Source: Planctomycetaceae bacterium (GTDB lineage Bacteria; Planctomycetota; Planctomycetia; Planctomycetales; Planctomycetaceae). From it: a DNA stretch of 40,341 nt. The translations under genes were made by a program, and so were the position numbers. Where the stretch lies: positions 1-40,341 of the forward strand of contig JAJDEI010000025.1 in the NCBI GenBank assembly GCA_029259845.1, written 5' to 3'. Of this stretch, positions 7,754-16,719 are shown piece after piece (positions within the stretch are counted from its first letter, which is position 1; each line of letters opens with the position of its first letter). The notes beneath the pieces are model-generated. The model ran no database searches. It had not been told where the DNA came from and saw nothing but the letters and a program-made list of their open reading frames with translations.

Positions 7754-8803
7754 ATGGAAAACGCAGGCGGACCGATTCGGGAAGCGTCTTCATCGCCGGC
7801 GGCTGGTCGCAGTCGCATGCCGGGGGCGGTTACGCCGGAGTTGCTGGCGAAACTGTCCGGGCTCGGTGTCAAAGCACGCACAATCGTGGAGGGGTTTGTC
7901 GCCGGGTTGCATCGCAGTCCGCATCATGGATTCTCCGTCGAGTTTGCGGAGCACCGGGAGTACACGCCGGGGGACGACCTGCGGTACGTGGACTGGAAGG
8001 TGTTCGCCAAGAGCGACCGGTTCTTCCTCAAGCAGTTTGAGGAAGAGACAAACTTTGCCTGTCACGTGGTGCTGGATATCAGCGAGTCGATGCGGTATCG
8101 GTCCGAGTGGGCGGAGGTGACCAAACTGGAGTACGGGACGTATCTCGCCGCCGCGCTGGGGTTCCTCATTCTGCGGCAACAGGACGGTGTGGGACTGATG
8201 ACGTTCGATGACTCGCTCTGTGATCGGCTGCGTCCATCGAGCCAATCGTCTCATCTGGAGCAATACCTCGCGGTCCTCGAACGTCTGGACGCATCAAGGG
8301 CGATGTCGGTGGAGGACCTGTCAGCCGTGTCGGACGAAAGCGGCTCTGACGTACGCGGTTCCGAGGAAGTCGAAGCCGGGTCGCTGGCACTCGTGCTGCG
8401 GGATGTTTCGCGGCACGTTCGCCGTCGGGGGCTGATCGTGTTGATCAGTGATTTGTTCGATGATCCGGACAGCGTGTTGCGTGGGCTGAAGCACCTGCGG
8501 CATCAGCGGCACGACGTGATTGTGCTGCAGGTAATCGACCGGGCCGAGCGGGAATTCCCGTTTGAGGAGCCGACGTTGTTTCACGGACTGGAGGGGACCG
8601 GCGAGCGGCGTCTCGAACCGCGCGGGTTGCGGGACGCTTATTGCCGTGAGTTTGAATCGGCGCAGCGGACGTTGCACCGGGGCATCCGCAACCTGGGGAT
8701 GGATTGCCTGATGGTGCAGACGGATGAGCCGCTCGACGGCGTGCTGTCGCGCGTGCTCAAGCGTCGATCGGGGATGAGCGGCCTCCGGAATGGGCGGGGG
8801 TGA
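7754..8803 (+). CDS. DUF58 domain protein with von Willebrand factor A-like fold
   Basis: 349 residues, soluble. The DUF58 signature is clear at about residues 66-98: HREYTPGDDLRYVDWKVFAK followed by SDRFFLKQFEEE. The vWA metal-ion site is present as DISES (D108, S110, S112), so it may bind a divalent metal. DUF58 proteins normally work with a MoxR AAA ATPase and BatA-type vWA membrane proteins; here the BatA-like gene follows after 171 bp, but no MoxR gene lies in the window. The biochemical role of the system is poorly defined (envelope-protein maturation or stress tolerance has been proposed for relatives). Residues 182-204 form an acidic insertion (SDESGSDVRGSEEVEAG). Confidence 0.9.
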   Translation: MENAGGPIREASSSPAAGRSRMPGAVTPELLAKLSGLGVKARTIVEGFVAGLHRSPHHGFSVEFAEHREYTPGDDLRYVDWKVFAKSDRFFLKQFEEETNFACHVVLDISESMRYRSEWAEVTKLEYGTYLAAALGFLILRQQDGVGLMTFDDSLCDRLRPSSQSSHLEQYLAVLERLDASRAMSVEDLSAVSDESGSDVRGSEEVEAGSLALVLRDVSRHVRRRGLIVLISDLFDDPDSVLRGLKHLRHQRHDVIVLQVIDRAEREFPFEEPTLFHGLEGTGERRLEPRGLRDAYCREFESAQRTLHRGIRNLGMDCLMVQTDEPLDGVLSRVLKRRSGMSGLRNGRG

Positions 8804-8840
8804 TCTGCAGGACGTCCATATTGGGTGCAGGCACGAGTGC

Positions 8841-8938
8841 AGACACCCGGTGTCTCGTTCGTGCGATTGATCGTCAACAGACAAGGGAGAGTCATTTTCC
8901 AATGGGCGTTGTTCCACTGACGCGACACCGGGTGTCTT
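8841..8938. repeat. BIME-like element bounded by ACACCGGGTGT palindromes, copy 2
   Basis: AGACACCCGGTGTCT at 8841-8855 and GACACCGGGTGTC at 8924-8936 are two near-perfect palindromes. The total span of 98 bp equals that of the other two copies. It fills most of the gap between the DUF58 and BatA-like genes; the interior has diverged from the other copies except around GTCATTTT. Confidence 0.7.
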
Positions 8939-8974
8939 TCGCCGACCGTTTCCTGCGTCTGTGGAGGTGAGCCG

Positions 8975-11326
8975 ATGCCGTCGTTTCTTCTGTTAGCGTT
9001 TGGCTTCGCGAGCCCGCTGTTGCTGTGGGGGCTGTTACTCGCGGGCGTGCCGCTGCTGATTCAGTGGCTGCATCGGCGGAAGTACACCGAGCGCGTCTGG
9101 GCGGCGATGCGGTTCTTGCGGGCGGCAACGGAATCGCAGACCCGGCGATTGCGGCGGGAGTCGCTGCTTTTGTTGTGTGTGCGGACGCTGATTCTCCTGT
9201 TGGCGGCGGTTGCGCTCGCCGAGCCGTTGCTCGAATCCTCGGGATGGCTCCCGGAAACCGACGTGGCGACGCACACGCTCATTCTATTGGATACGTCGTT
9301 GAGTATGCAGGCGACTGCCGACGGGGTGACGTCCGGAGAGCGGGCGAAAGAGGCGGCGCGTACCTTCGTCCGGGCAGCAAAACCGGGAGACTCGTTTCAA
9401 CTGGTGACGATCACGGAACGGCCGGAGGCGGTGATTCGCCAACCGTCGTTCTCCGTCGTCGACGTCCTGGCGGAGATTGGCCGGCTGGCGATGACGGAAG
9501 CCTTCGGCGATGTTCCCGAAGCGGTGTCCCGGGCGAAAACCCTGCTTGCGGAGGCCCCGGCAGCCGCGCGGCGGCGACTGGTGCTCATCAGCGACTTTCA
9601 GCAGTCCAACTGGCAACTGGAGGAGCCGGCGGCCCGGGAACGGACGCGGCAGGCACTCGCCCGCATTGCGAAACGGGCGGCTGTTTCGCTCGTCCCGGTC
9701 GGCACGGCGGATGCCGGGAACGCAGCAGTGCAGGATGCCCGTGTGGACTCGTCACAAGTTGCCGCCGGCACCGCCGTCACGATCACCGCGCAGGTGCGGA
9801 ACTTTGGTCCGCAGGCCAAGCGACAACAACGGGTACAGCTTCTCGAAGCCGGCCGTGTCCTGCAGACGCGAACGGCCGATCTTCCGCCGTATGGCGAAGC
9901 GACCGTATTTTTCGTCACGCAATGGAGCGAGCCAGGGACCGTTGGGCTGCAGGTTCGTCTCGAGGATGATGCGTTGGCGGCGGATAACAACCGTTGGCTC
10001 ACCGTGGACGTGAAGGATGAGTTGTCAGTCCTGTTGGTCAATGGCCGCGCGTCGGAGCGGGCGCTGGAGGGAGCGGCCGACTTCGTGGAACTGGCGCTGC
10101 GGCCGACATTGACGGCGGATCCTGAGGGGCCTGTGCGGACGCGCTCGCCGTGGGTCATTCAACCGACAGTCATCAGTGAGGCCGAGTTGGTACGCACGGA
10201 TTTGTCCGCGTTCGATGGCGTCTTCGTGTGTGATGTGCCGTTCTTCAGTGATGACGAAATTGTTCGTCTGGAGGCGTTTGTGCGGGGCGGCGGCGGATTG
10301 GTGATCGGCCTGGGGGAACAGGTGCACCTGGATGAATACTCCCGGCAGTTCGGCGATGACGGTGCCGGGCTGCTGCCGGTGCAGTTCCTGAGAGTCGCCG
10401 GGGGGGACGATGCCGACACCGAGCCGTTTCATTTTGCGGAGCCGGTCGTCGGTCATCCGCTCACCCGGTCGTTTGCGGGCAATCCTCGGTCCGGTTTGAC
10501 GACCGCGAACATCTACCGGTATGTCGAGATTCGTTTGACCGACAATTCGTCCGCCCGCACGGCGGTCTCATTCTCGAATGGCGCTCCGGCGATGGTTGAG
10601 AACACGTTTGGCTCCGGGCGGGTTGTGCTGGTGACGACGTCGCTCGACGATCGTTGGGGAAGCTGGGCGCTGTGGCCCAGCTTTCTGCCAATGATGCATG
10701 AACTTGTGGAGTACGTCGCCAGTGGGGAGGCGTCGGAGGCGACGCTGGTTGGTCAGCCACTGCATGTCCCGTGTCCCCGGCAGGGGGGGCTGGGGCAAAC
10801 AGTCGCATTACGACGCCCCGACGGGAGAGGCAGTATGCTGCACCCGTCCGATGCAGGACAGTCACCCGCGGTCACTCTGGACGACACCATACAGAGTGGC
10901 ATCTATCAATTGGCGTTCGGTCCGCCGGCCAACGAGACGAAACTGCTGGCGGTCAACGTCGACCTGCGGGAAAGCGAGTTGAAGTCACTTGCTGACGACG
11001 CCCTGCAGAGCAGTGTCCTCGGGAGCATTCCGTTTGAATTGGGCGGGGCGGCCTCCGGGACGCCCGCCTCGTCGCCGGCCGGCTCATCCGGTCCAAAGCT
11101 CGCCGCTTGGTTACTGTTGGCGGTGCTGGTGCTGCTGTTCGTCGAACAGGTGATGGCGTGGAACAGTCGCTACGGATTGGTTGCGCTCGTGGTGAGCCCG
11201 GCGGTTGTCGCGGGGCTCGCACTTCTGCCGTCGGCGAGTCTTGCGTTGATCACGGGTGTTGTCGTGGGGATGCTGGGCTGGCGCTGGAAGCTGCGTGCGG
11301 GGCAGCGATCTCCCGCGGCAAGGTGA
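8975..11326 (+). CDS. BatA-type membrane protein with vWA and glutamine-amidotransferase-like domains
   Basis: 783 residues. The N-terminal BatA domain has two membrane segments (about 4-30 and 65-83) around the typical WLHRRKYTERVWAAMRFL stretch. A vWA domain follows with an intact metal site DTSLS (D106, S108, S110). The middle carries a beta-rich domain (about 245-345, VDSSQVAAGTAVTITAQVRNFG). A class-I glutamine-amidotransferase-like fold follows (about 349-480, ELSVLLVNGRASE and AFVRGGGGLVIGLGE), without an evident catalytic Cys. Near the C-terminus there are two or three membrane segments (about 706-770). Likely an inner-membrane protein with a large periplasmic part, acting with the DUF58 protein upstream. 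The family is common in planctomycetes; function is unproved. Confidence 0.88.
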   Translation: MPSFLLLAFGFASPLLLWGLLLAGVPLLIQWLHRRKYTERVWAAMRFLRAATESQTRRLRRESLLLLCVRTLILLLAAVALAEPLLESSGWLPETDVATHTLILLDTSLSMQATADGVTSGERAKEAARTFVRAAKPGDSFQLVTITERPEAVIRQPSFSVVDVLAEIGRLAMTEAFGDVPEAVSRAKTLLAEAPAAARRRLVLISDFQQSNWQLEEPAARERTRQALARIAKRAAVSLVPVGTADAGNAAVQDARVDSSQVAAGTAVTITAQVRNFGPQAKRQQRVQLLEAGRVLQTRTADLPPYGEATVFFVTQWSEPGTVGLQVRLEDDALAADNNRWLTVDVKDELSVLLVNGRASERALEGAADFVELALRPTLTADPEGPVRTRSPWVIQPTVISEAELVRTDLSAFDGVFVCDVPFFSDDEIVRLEAFVRGGGGLVIGLGEQVHLDEYSRQFGDDGAGLLPVQFLRVAGGDDADTEPFHFAEPVVGHPLTRSFAGNPRSGLTTANIYRYVEIRLTDNSSARTAVSFSNGAPAMVENTFGSGRVVLVTTSLDDRWGSWALWPSFLPMMHELVEYVASGEASEATLVGQPLHVPCPRQGGLGQTVALRRPDGRGSMLHPSDAGQSPAVTLDDTIQSGIYQLAFGPPANETKLLAVNVDLRESELKSLADDALQSSVLGSIPFELGGAASGTPASSPAGSSGPKLAAWLLLAVLVLLFVEQVMAWNSRYGLVALVVSPAVVAGLALLPSASLALITGVVVGMLGWRWKLRAGQRSPAAR

Positions 11327-11355
11327 CTGTCAACTGCCGCGCAGCCATGAATCGA

Positions 11356-11410
11356 TTTAGCCGCGGAGCTTGCTCCGCGCGTCGAGCGCTTCCTAGCGGG
11401 CGCGGCTAAA
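11356..11410. repeat. Branched (three-stem) palindromic element
   Basis: The outer stem is TTTAGCCGCG (11356-11365) with CGCGGCTAAA (11401-11410). Inside are an arm GCGGAGC-TT-GCTCCGC (11363-11378) and a small arm CGCT-tcct-AGCG (11388-11399), so the folded form would be a three-way junction (the inner arms share a few bases with the outer stem). The outer ends resemble the hairpin at 1698-1732. It lies between the BatA-like gene and the next start; no T-tract. Confidence 0.7.
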
Positions 11411-11508
11411 CTGTGATTGTGTCCGTCCGGCTGAATTCATCGGGATGGATGGCTACACTGTCGTTACGGGAGATTGGGATCCGTCGGGACGCGTTCAAAG
11501 GGGAATTC

Positions 11509-12654
11509 ATGCGGAAAGTTCGATGGGGCGGGATGGCATTGTTGGCAGGTTGTCTGCTGGCAGGGCTCACGCAAGCCGCCGAGACCGATGCGTTGCTGCA
11601 TCAAATCAAGGCGGTCGGCTCCAAGGGAGAGGGGCACCGGGCGGCCCAGCAGGCATTGCAGGAACTGATGCGAGGCGATATCGGCACGCTGCTCCCCATC
11701 CTGGAAGCGAGCGACGATGCCAACGTCCTTGCCGTCAACTGGCTGCGGGGGGCGTTTGAGACAATCGCCGACCGGACGATCCAGTCGGGCGGGGCGCTGC
11801 CGCAGGAACAGTTGGAGGCGTTCGTTCTCGACACGTCTCATGCTCCGCGTGTGCGGCGGCTGGCGTACGAGTGGTTGACGAACGTGGACCCGACGGCCCC
11901 GGACCGCCTTATTCCCGGCATGTTGGACGATCCCAGCGAAGAGCTTCGCCGTGACGCTGTCGCGCGGCTCATCGAAGCGGCCCGGCAGGCGACGAAAAAC
12001 GACGACCTCGCAACGGCGACGACGACATGGCGGCACGCCTTGGGAGGAGCGGTCGACGAAGATCAGGTCGACACGATCGTCGCAGCGCTCAAAGAGCAGG
12101 GCGAAGAGGTCGATCTCGTCCGGCACTTCGGCATGCTGATGGAGTGGAAGCTGATCGGCCCTTTTGACAACAAGGACATGAAAGGCTTTGATGTCGCGTA
12201 CCCGCCGGAGCAGGTGTTGGATTTTGAGGCGACTTACGACGGGCAACTCGGCCCGGTCGGGTGGAAATCGTATCGCAGCGAAAAGCCTGACGGAGAGTTC
12301 GATATCGGCGAATTGGTGTTCAATCACAAAGGGTCGGTGACTTACGCCACGACGACGTTTTCCAGTGATCGCGAACGGGACGTCGAGTTCCGGCTATCGA
12401 CGGCGAATGCGTGGAAACTGTGGCTGAATGGCGAGTTGCTGTTTGCCCGCGAGGAGTATCATCGCGGCATGCTGTTCGACCAGTACCGTGTGCGGGGAAC
12501 GCTCAAGCCCGGAGAAAATGTGCTCCTACTCAAGGTGCTGCAAAATGAGCAGGAACAGGACTGGGCGCAGGATTACAAGTTCAAATTCCGCGTGACGGAC
12601 TTTTCCGGGAGGGCCATCCCTCCTGCAGACGACCGACAGGCACAGCCGAGGTAA
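11509..12654 (+). CDS. Exported helical-repeat plus jelly-roll protein, unknown function
   Basis: 381 residues from ATG 11509, chosen because a GGGG-type ribosome-binding site lies just upstream and it begins a clean signal peptide (MRKVRWGGMALLAGCLLAG, cut near TQAAE). A longer frame from 11413 would start inside the preceding repeat's flank. Residues 22-205 are helical with HEAT-like units (RVRRLAYEWLTNVDPTAPD, EELRRDAVARLIEAARQ). Residues 225-375 look like a carbohydrate-binding/jelly-roll module (WKLIGPFDN, VEFRLSTANAWKLWLNGELL, GTLKPGENVLLLKVLQ). That module is common in secreted planctomycete proteins, where it precedes or follows catalytic domains; none is present here. It is followed by a PQQ-propeller gene and may share its transcript. 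Confidence 0.75.
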   Translation: MRKVRWGGMALLAGCLLAGLTQAAETDALLHQIKAVGSKGEGHRAAQQALQELMRGDIGTLLPILEASDDANVLAVNWLRGAFETIADRTIQSGGALPQEQLEAFVLDTSHAPRVRRLAYEWLTNVDPTAPDRLIPGMLDDPSEELRRDAVARLIEAARQATKNDDLATATTTWRHALGGAVDEDQVDTIVAALKEQGEEVDLVRHFGMLMEWKLIGPFDNKDMKGFDVAYPPEQVLDFEATYDGQLGPVGWKSYRSEKPDGEFDIGELVFNHKGSVTYATTTFSSDRERDVEFRLSTANAWKLWLNGELLFAREEYHRGMLFDQYRVRGTLKPGENVLLLKVLQNEQEQDWAQDYKFKFRVTDFSGRAIPPADDRQAQPR

Positions 12655-12673
12655 CGCGAACAGAGTCTCTTGT

Positions 12674-12696
12674 CCCCAAGCGTCCGTTTGGGAACG
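12674..12696. repeat. Small hairpin related to the 29189 element
   Basis: CCCCAAGCG (12674-12682) and CGTTTGGG (12685-12692) can pair, with one G-T pair and a tight loop. Read on the minus strand it begins CGTTCCCAAACGG, matching CGTTCCCAAGCGG in the perfect hairpin at 29189-29219. It stands between the jelly-roll gene and the PQQ gene. Confidence 0.5.
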
Positions 12697-12719
12697 ATGT
12701 CAGAACAAGGTGTGATGTG

Positions 12720-13928
12720 ATGCAAAGACTGAGTTTGGGGACGTGTGCGTTGGCCGTCCTGTTCCTCGGCACGGGGGCGGACTGGCGGCAGTTTCGCGGG
12801 AGTGCGTCGAATGGCCGGGCCGAAGCCGATGTTCCCGCTGATTGGTCGCAGGGGGCGCCGATTGCGTGGGCCGCCGAATTGGAAGGCCGCGGACTGGCCA
12901 GTCCGATCATTGTGGGCGGACAGGTGATCGTGACGTGCAGTTCGGGCCCGGCTCAGCAGCGGTTGCATGTGCTGTCATTTGATGCGGCCAGTGGTGAGAA
13001 ACAATGGGAGCGACAGTTCTGGGCGACCGGTCGGACCGCCTGTCACCCGACCACCTGCGTGGCGGCCCCCACGCCGGCGAGCGACGGCAAGCGCCTCTTC
13101 GCGTCGTATTCGAGCAACGACGTCGTCTGCCTCGATCTGGATGGCAACCTGTTGTGGTATCGCGGGCTGACGCATGACTACCCCAACGCGAGTAACAGCC
13201 TGGGCATGGCATCGTCGCCCACCGTGGTGGGGAGCACGTTGGTCGTGATGGTCGAAAGTGATGCGGACTCCTTCACGTCCGGCCTGGATGTTGAGACGGG
13301 CGAGACCCGCTGGCGGCTGGAGCGGCCCCGCAAAGCCAACTGGACCACTCCGGTGGCGTTGACGGACGGTTCCGAGGAGAAGCCGCCGATCCTGTTGCAG
13401 TCATCGGCCGGTGTGTCTGCCGTCGATTCGGAGACGGGGGAAGAGGTTTGGGCGTATCTCGACGGCGCCTCGACAACGTCTTCACCGGTCGTTGTCGGAG
13501 AGACCGTCTTCGTCCCTTCCAATGGGGTGACCGCTCTGCGGACCGGGAGGAGCACGCCCGGGGTTCCTGAGATTGTCTGGAACGCAGGCGGACTGCAACC
13601 GGGTATGGCGAGCCTGACCGCCTCCGATGGGCGGCTCTATCTTGTCAACCGGAGTGGCGTGCTGACCTGCGCCGACCTGCAGGATGGCAGCCGCCTGTGG
13701 CAGTTGCGGCTCAAAGGCAACTTCAGCGGCAGTCCGGTGATCGCGGGCGGGCATCTGTTTATTCTGAGCCAACAGGGGGTTGGCTACTCCGTCGAATTGG
13801 GGGATGAGAAGGGCGAAATTGTCGGCTCACACGATTTCGGTGAGAAGTTTCTCTCCACTCCGGCGATTGCCGAGGGGGCCATTTATGTTCGTAGCGACGG
13901 CCACCTCTGGAAGATCGCCCAGCCGTGA
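12720..13928 (+). CDS. Exported PQQ-like beta-propeller protein
   Basis: 402 residues from ATG 12720 (MQRLSLGTCALAVLFLGTG, signal peptide); a GTG directly before it, at 12717, is a possible alternative. The mature part opens with DWRQFRGSASNGRAEADVP, the 'W-FRGP-G' start seen in most planctomycete PQQ-like proteins. Propeller blades end in motifs such as ASGEKQWERQF, LDLDGNLLWYRG, VETGETRWRLE, SETGEEVWAYL and LQDGSRLWQLR. No dehydrogenase residues are visible, so a periplasmic scaffold or ligand-binding role is more likely. The stop TGA overlaps the region of the next start, indicating transcriptional and probably translational coupling with crcB. Confidence 0.88.
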   Translation: MQRLSLGTCALAVLFLGTGADWRQFRGSASNGRAEADVPADWSQGAPIAWAAELEGRGLASPIIVGGQVIVTCSSGPAQQRLHVLSFDAASGEKQWERQFWATGRTACHPTTCVAAPTPASDGKRLFASYSSNDVVCLDLDGNLLWYRGLTHDYPNASNSLGMASSPTVVGSTLVVMVESDADSFTSGLDVETGETRWRLERPRKANWTTPVALTDGSEEKPPILLQSSAGVSAVDSETGEEVWAYLDGASTTSSPVVVGETVFVPSNGVTALRTGRSTPGVPEIVWNAGGLQPGMASLTASDGRLYLVNRSGVLTCADLQDGSRLWQLRLKGNFSGSPVIAGGHLFILSQQGVGYSVELGDEKGEIVGSHDFGEKFLSTPAIAEGAIYVRSDGHLWKIAQP

Positions 13929-13930
13929 CG

Positions 13931-14317
13931 ATGGACCGCCTGATAGTGCTGTTGGCGGTGGCGGGCGGCGGAGCATGCGGCGCCCTGACGCGGTATGCGC
14001 TGAGCGCCTGGCTCGTTCGGCGGTTCCCGGTGGGGACGCTGGCCGTCAACTTGGCCGGCTGCCTGTTGATTGGATTGGTGGTCGGCTCGTTGCATCATCG
14101 GGACTGGCTCTCCCCGGCAGCGCGACATTTCGTCGTGATGGGGTTCCTCGGCTCGCTGACGACGTTTTCGACGTTCGGTTACCAGAGTGTGCAACTGTTT
14201 TTTGACGGGGATGTCGGACTGGCGGGGCTCAATGTGATCGCCAACGTGTTTGTCGGATTTGCCGCCGTCGGTGCCGGTCTCTGGCTGGGCGGATGGCTGA
14301 TGCCCACCGGACCGTAG
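13931..14317 (+). CDS. crcB: CrcB/FluC fluoride channel
   Basis: 128 residues, four membrane segments. Family motifs are all present: GGACGALTRY near the N-terminus, the polar NLAGCLLIG in the second span, and GFLGSLTTFSTFG, which contains the Phe residues lining the fluoride path and the Thr-Ser-Thr turn. Acts as a dimer exporting fluoride from the cytoplasm. ATG 13931 lies 2 bp after the PQQ gene stop; a GTG at 13925 overlapping that stop is also possible. No fluoride riboswitch is visible, as the gene sits directly on its neighbour. Confidence 0.95.
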   Translation: MDRLIVLLAVAGGGACGALTRYALSAWLVRRFPVGTLAVNLAGCLLIGLVVGSLHHRDWLSPAARHFVVMGFLGSLTTFSTFGYQSVQLFFDGDVGLAGLNVIANVFVGFAAVGAGLWLGGWLMPTGP

Positions 14318-14398
14318 CGGGGGCTTGTCGGGTGAGCCGTCGATTACAGATCGATGCTGATGTTTCTCGGACGAACGACTCGAAAACAGAGGTCATCA

Positions 14399-15130
14399 AT
14401 GGACATCGCGGAGAAAACGGTCCTCATTACAGGCGGGGGAAGTGGCATCGGCGCCGGATGTGCCTTGGCGCTCGCCGAACAGGGCTGCCGCGTGGCAATC
14501 GCCGGACGAAATGCGGAGAAGTTGGCCGAAGTCGCCGGCCTGTTCTCCGGAGAGCCTGCGATCCTCACGCACGTTGTTGACGTGGGCGACCGGGAGAGTG
14601 CCGCGGCACTGGTCCAGTGGGCGACTGACCAGTTGGGGCAGGTCGACGTGCTGATCAACTCGGCCGGCATGAACGTTCCGAAACGGTCGATGGAAGAGAC
14701 CTCGCCCGAAGACTGGGACGTCGTGCTCCGCGTCAACGCCACGGGAGCCTTCAACACAATGTACGCCGTCTTGCCACAAATGCGTGTGCGGCAGGATGGG
14801 CTGATCATCAACATTTCGTCAGTGGCCGGCATTCGCGCAAGCCAACTTGGCGGCGTGGCCTACAGTGCGTCCAAGTTCGCCATGTCGGCGCTGAGCACCT
14901 GCGTGGCGGTCGAAGAAAAGGACCGCGGGATTCGAGTCACGAACATCTATCCCGGCGAGGTGGAGACGCCGATTCTCGACAAGCGACCGGTCCCGGTCTC
15001 CGCCGAGCATCGCGCGCGGATCCTTCAGCCGGAAGACGTCGCGGCGGCTGTGGCGATGATCGTCGGCCTGCCGCCGCGGGCCCACGTGTCGGACATCATC
15101 ATCAAACCGACGACACAGGAATACGCCTGA
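14399..15130 (+). CDS. Short-chain dehydrogenase/reductase (classical SDR)
   Basis: 243 residues. Cofactor motif TGGGSGIG (11-18); Arg37 in AGR after the second strand suggests NADP(H). NSAG (87-90) replaces the usual NNAG. The catalytic tetrad is intact: N113, S140 (INISS), Y155 and K159 (YSASK). The end, NIYPGEVETPIL and DIIIKPT, is typical of clan members acting on small alcohols/ketones or sugars. Start ATG 14399 has AGAGG just upstream; the frame opens earlier at 14354 but that adds an unconserved tail. Substrate unknown. It converges on the DUF1501 gene with 71 bp between stops. Confidence 0.93.
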   Translation: MDIAEKTVLITGGGSGIGAGCALALAEQGCRVAIAGRNAEKLAEVAGLFSGEPAILTHVVDVGDRESAAALVQWATDQLGQVDVLINSAGMNVPKRSMEETSPEDWDVVLRVNATGAFNTMYAVLPQMRVRQDGLIINISSVAGIRASQLGGVAYSASKFAMSALSTCVAVEEKDRGIRVTNIYPGEVETPILDKRPVPVSAEHRARILQPEDVAAAVAMIVGLPPRAHVSDIIIKPTTQEYA

Positions 15131-15201
15131 TGCCCGCGAATCAGTGACCGGGAAACCGGAGGTCTGGCACTTCGTGTGCCGTCACCATTTCTGAGTCCGG
15201 A

Positions 15202-16593
15202 TTAGCGGAGTCCCGGAATGGGGTCCGCTGCTGTGGCGGCGCGGAGGATTTCCGGCGGCACGCCGGGCATCAGGCGGACCTGGCCGATGTCCAACAGCGT
15301 GTGGAGGACCGTGGAGACGAGATGGGGAATGGTGACTGGATTGCTGGCCGGTTCGGAAGCGGTGCGGGATGAGCGGCCGATCACCTGGCCCGGTCTCAGG
15401 CCGCCGCCCGCCAACAGGAGCGGGGCAAGATCGCCCCAATGGTCGCGTCCGCCGCGGGCGTTGATTCTCGGCGTGCGGCCCATCTCGCCGCAGCAGACGA
15501 GCAGAATGTCGTCACTCAGCCCGCGGCTTCGGACATCCTCCAGAAACGCGGCGATGGCGTGGTCGAACGGTCCGCCCATGTAGCGGAGGCCTTCTTCCAT
15601 GGTGGCGTTGTTGACATCGGCGTGCATGTCCCAGACGAAGTTCGTCGTCACCGTCACGAAGCCGCAACCCCGTTCGCACAGCCTGCGGGCGAGCAGCATC
15701 AGCTTACCCAGCGACTGGGCGTTATCGGCGTATCGCTGGTGATTGTTCCATTTCTTGTCGATCGATTCCGGCCGGACGAGAGGGGCGGTGTCATAGCGGG
15801 CAATCGTGCGGGGATCTTCTTGGGAGAGGTCGAAGGCACTGGACACGCCGCCGAGGATCGTGTCGAACGCCTGCTCCTGCAGGTCTCCGTAACTGGCGAA
15901 CGCGCTCTTCCGGTCGATGTGACGATGGATGCGGTCGAGCCCTTTGAGCAGTGCTCGCCGGTCGTCGAGCCGCACCATCGGCAGGTTGAGCTGCATGTTC
16001 TCCTGCAGATCGCCGCCGTCGCTGGGGGCGAACGGTGCGTAACCGCTGCCCAGAGAACCGGCCGACTCGAAGTCGCCGAACTGCTTGATCGCCGGCATGG
16101 CCGAATCGTCGACGGCCCGCGGATACAGCGTGACGTTCGTCGGCATGCCGGATTGCGGCCGGTTGGCCCCGGCCACCCGCGCATAGAGCGTTCCCAAGTT
16201 GGCGTCCGACGTATATCGGCTGACGATCGGCTTGATATCGTGGCGGCTGTCTCCGGTGGTGAACGACCGGACAACCGTCAGCCGGTCCGCCATGCCGGCC
16301 AGCAGGGGGAAGGAGCTGCCGAAGGTGACGCCGGGAAGGGCGGTGGGGATTTCGCCATTGACGCTGGCGAACTCTCGCGGGGCCGACATTTTCGGATCGA
16401 ACGTCTCGATCTGGCTCGGTCCGCCATGCATGAAGACGAACACGACCGACTTGTCGTGCAGCGGCAGTTTTCGGCGAGACGCATCAGCCCGCGCCGCCAG
16501 CAGTCCCGGCAGCGAGAGGCCGCCCAGCGCCAGACCGCCGACGCGGAGAAAGTCGCGGCGTCCAAAATTCGCTGAGTCGAAAAGCGAAAGCAT
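15202..16593 (-). CDS. DUF1501 protein, Tat-exported, alkaline-phosphatase-like fold
   Basis: 463 residues from ATG 16593 (MLSLFDSANFGRRDFLRVGG); an ATG three codons earlier is also possible. The twin-arginine signal RRDFLRVGG is at residues 11-19, followed by a hydrophobic core to LLAARADA, so it is folded before export. DUF1501 hallmarks are FMHGGPSQIETFDPK, DSRHDIKP, CCGEMGRTPRINARGG and RDHWGDLAPLLLAGGG. These suggest a metal-dependent hydrolase related to sulfatases/alkaline phosphatases, but activity is unproved. In planctomycetes these genes usually sit beside DUF1549/1553 cytochrome-like genes; that partner is absent here. Confidence 0.93.
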   Translation of the reverse strand: MLSLFDSANFGRRDFLRVGGLALGGLSLPGLLAARADASRRKLPLHDKSVVFVFMHGGPSQIETFDPKMSAPREFASVNGEIPTALPGVTFGSSFPLLAGMADRLTVVRSFTTGDSRHDIKPIVSRYTSDANLGTLYARVAGANRPQSGMPTNVTLYPRAVDDSAMPAIKQFGDFESAGSLGSGYAPFAPSDGGDLQENMQLNLPMVRLDDRRALLKGLDRIHRHIDRKSAFASYGDLQEQAFDTILGGVSSAFDLSQEDPRTIARYDTAPLVRPESIDKKWNNHQRYADNAQSLGKLMLLARRLCERGCGFVTVTTNFVWDMHADVNNATMEEGLRYMGGPFDHAIAAFLEDVRSRGLSDDILLVCCGEMGRTPRINARGGRDHWGDLAPLLLAGGGLRPGQVIGRSSRTASEPASNPVTIPHLVSTVLHTLLDIGQVRLMPGVPPEILRAATAADPIPGLR

Positions 16594-16719
16594 GGGCGGC
16601 ATCCAAGGGACGAATCAATCTAATAGAGTATACCTCACGATCGTCACGTTCGTCGCCATCGAACGGAGTTGGACGCGACGTGGGGTGTGGTCGTTCGATG
16701 GTGATGCTCGCTCATTTTC

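Noticed and set aside
13850..13930. Fluoride riboswitch before crcB
   Set aside because: The upstream sequence is coding sequence of the PQQ gene, and no riboswitch-like fold is recognisable.
15439..16575. 378-residue plus-strand open frame
   Set aside because: Antisense to the DUF1501 gene, composition typical of a shadow frame.
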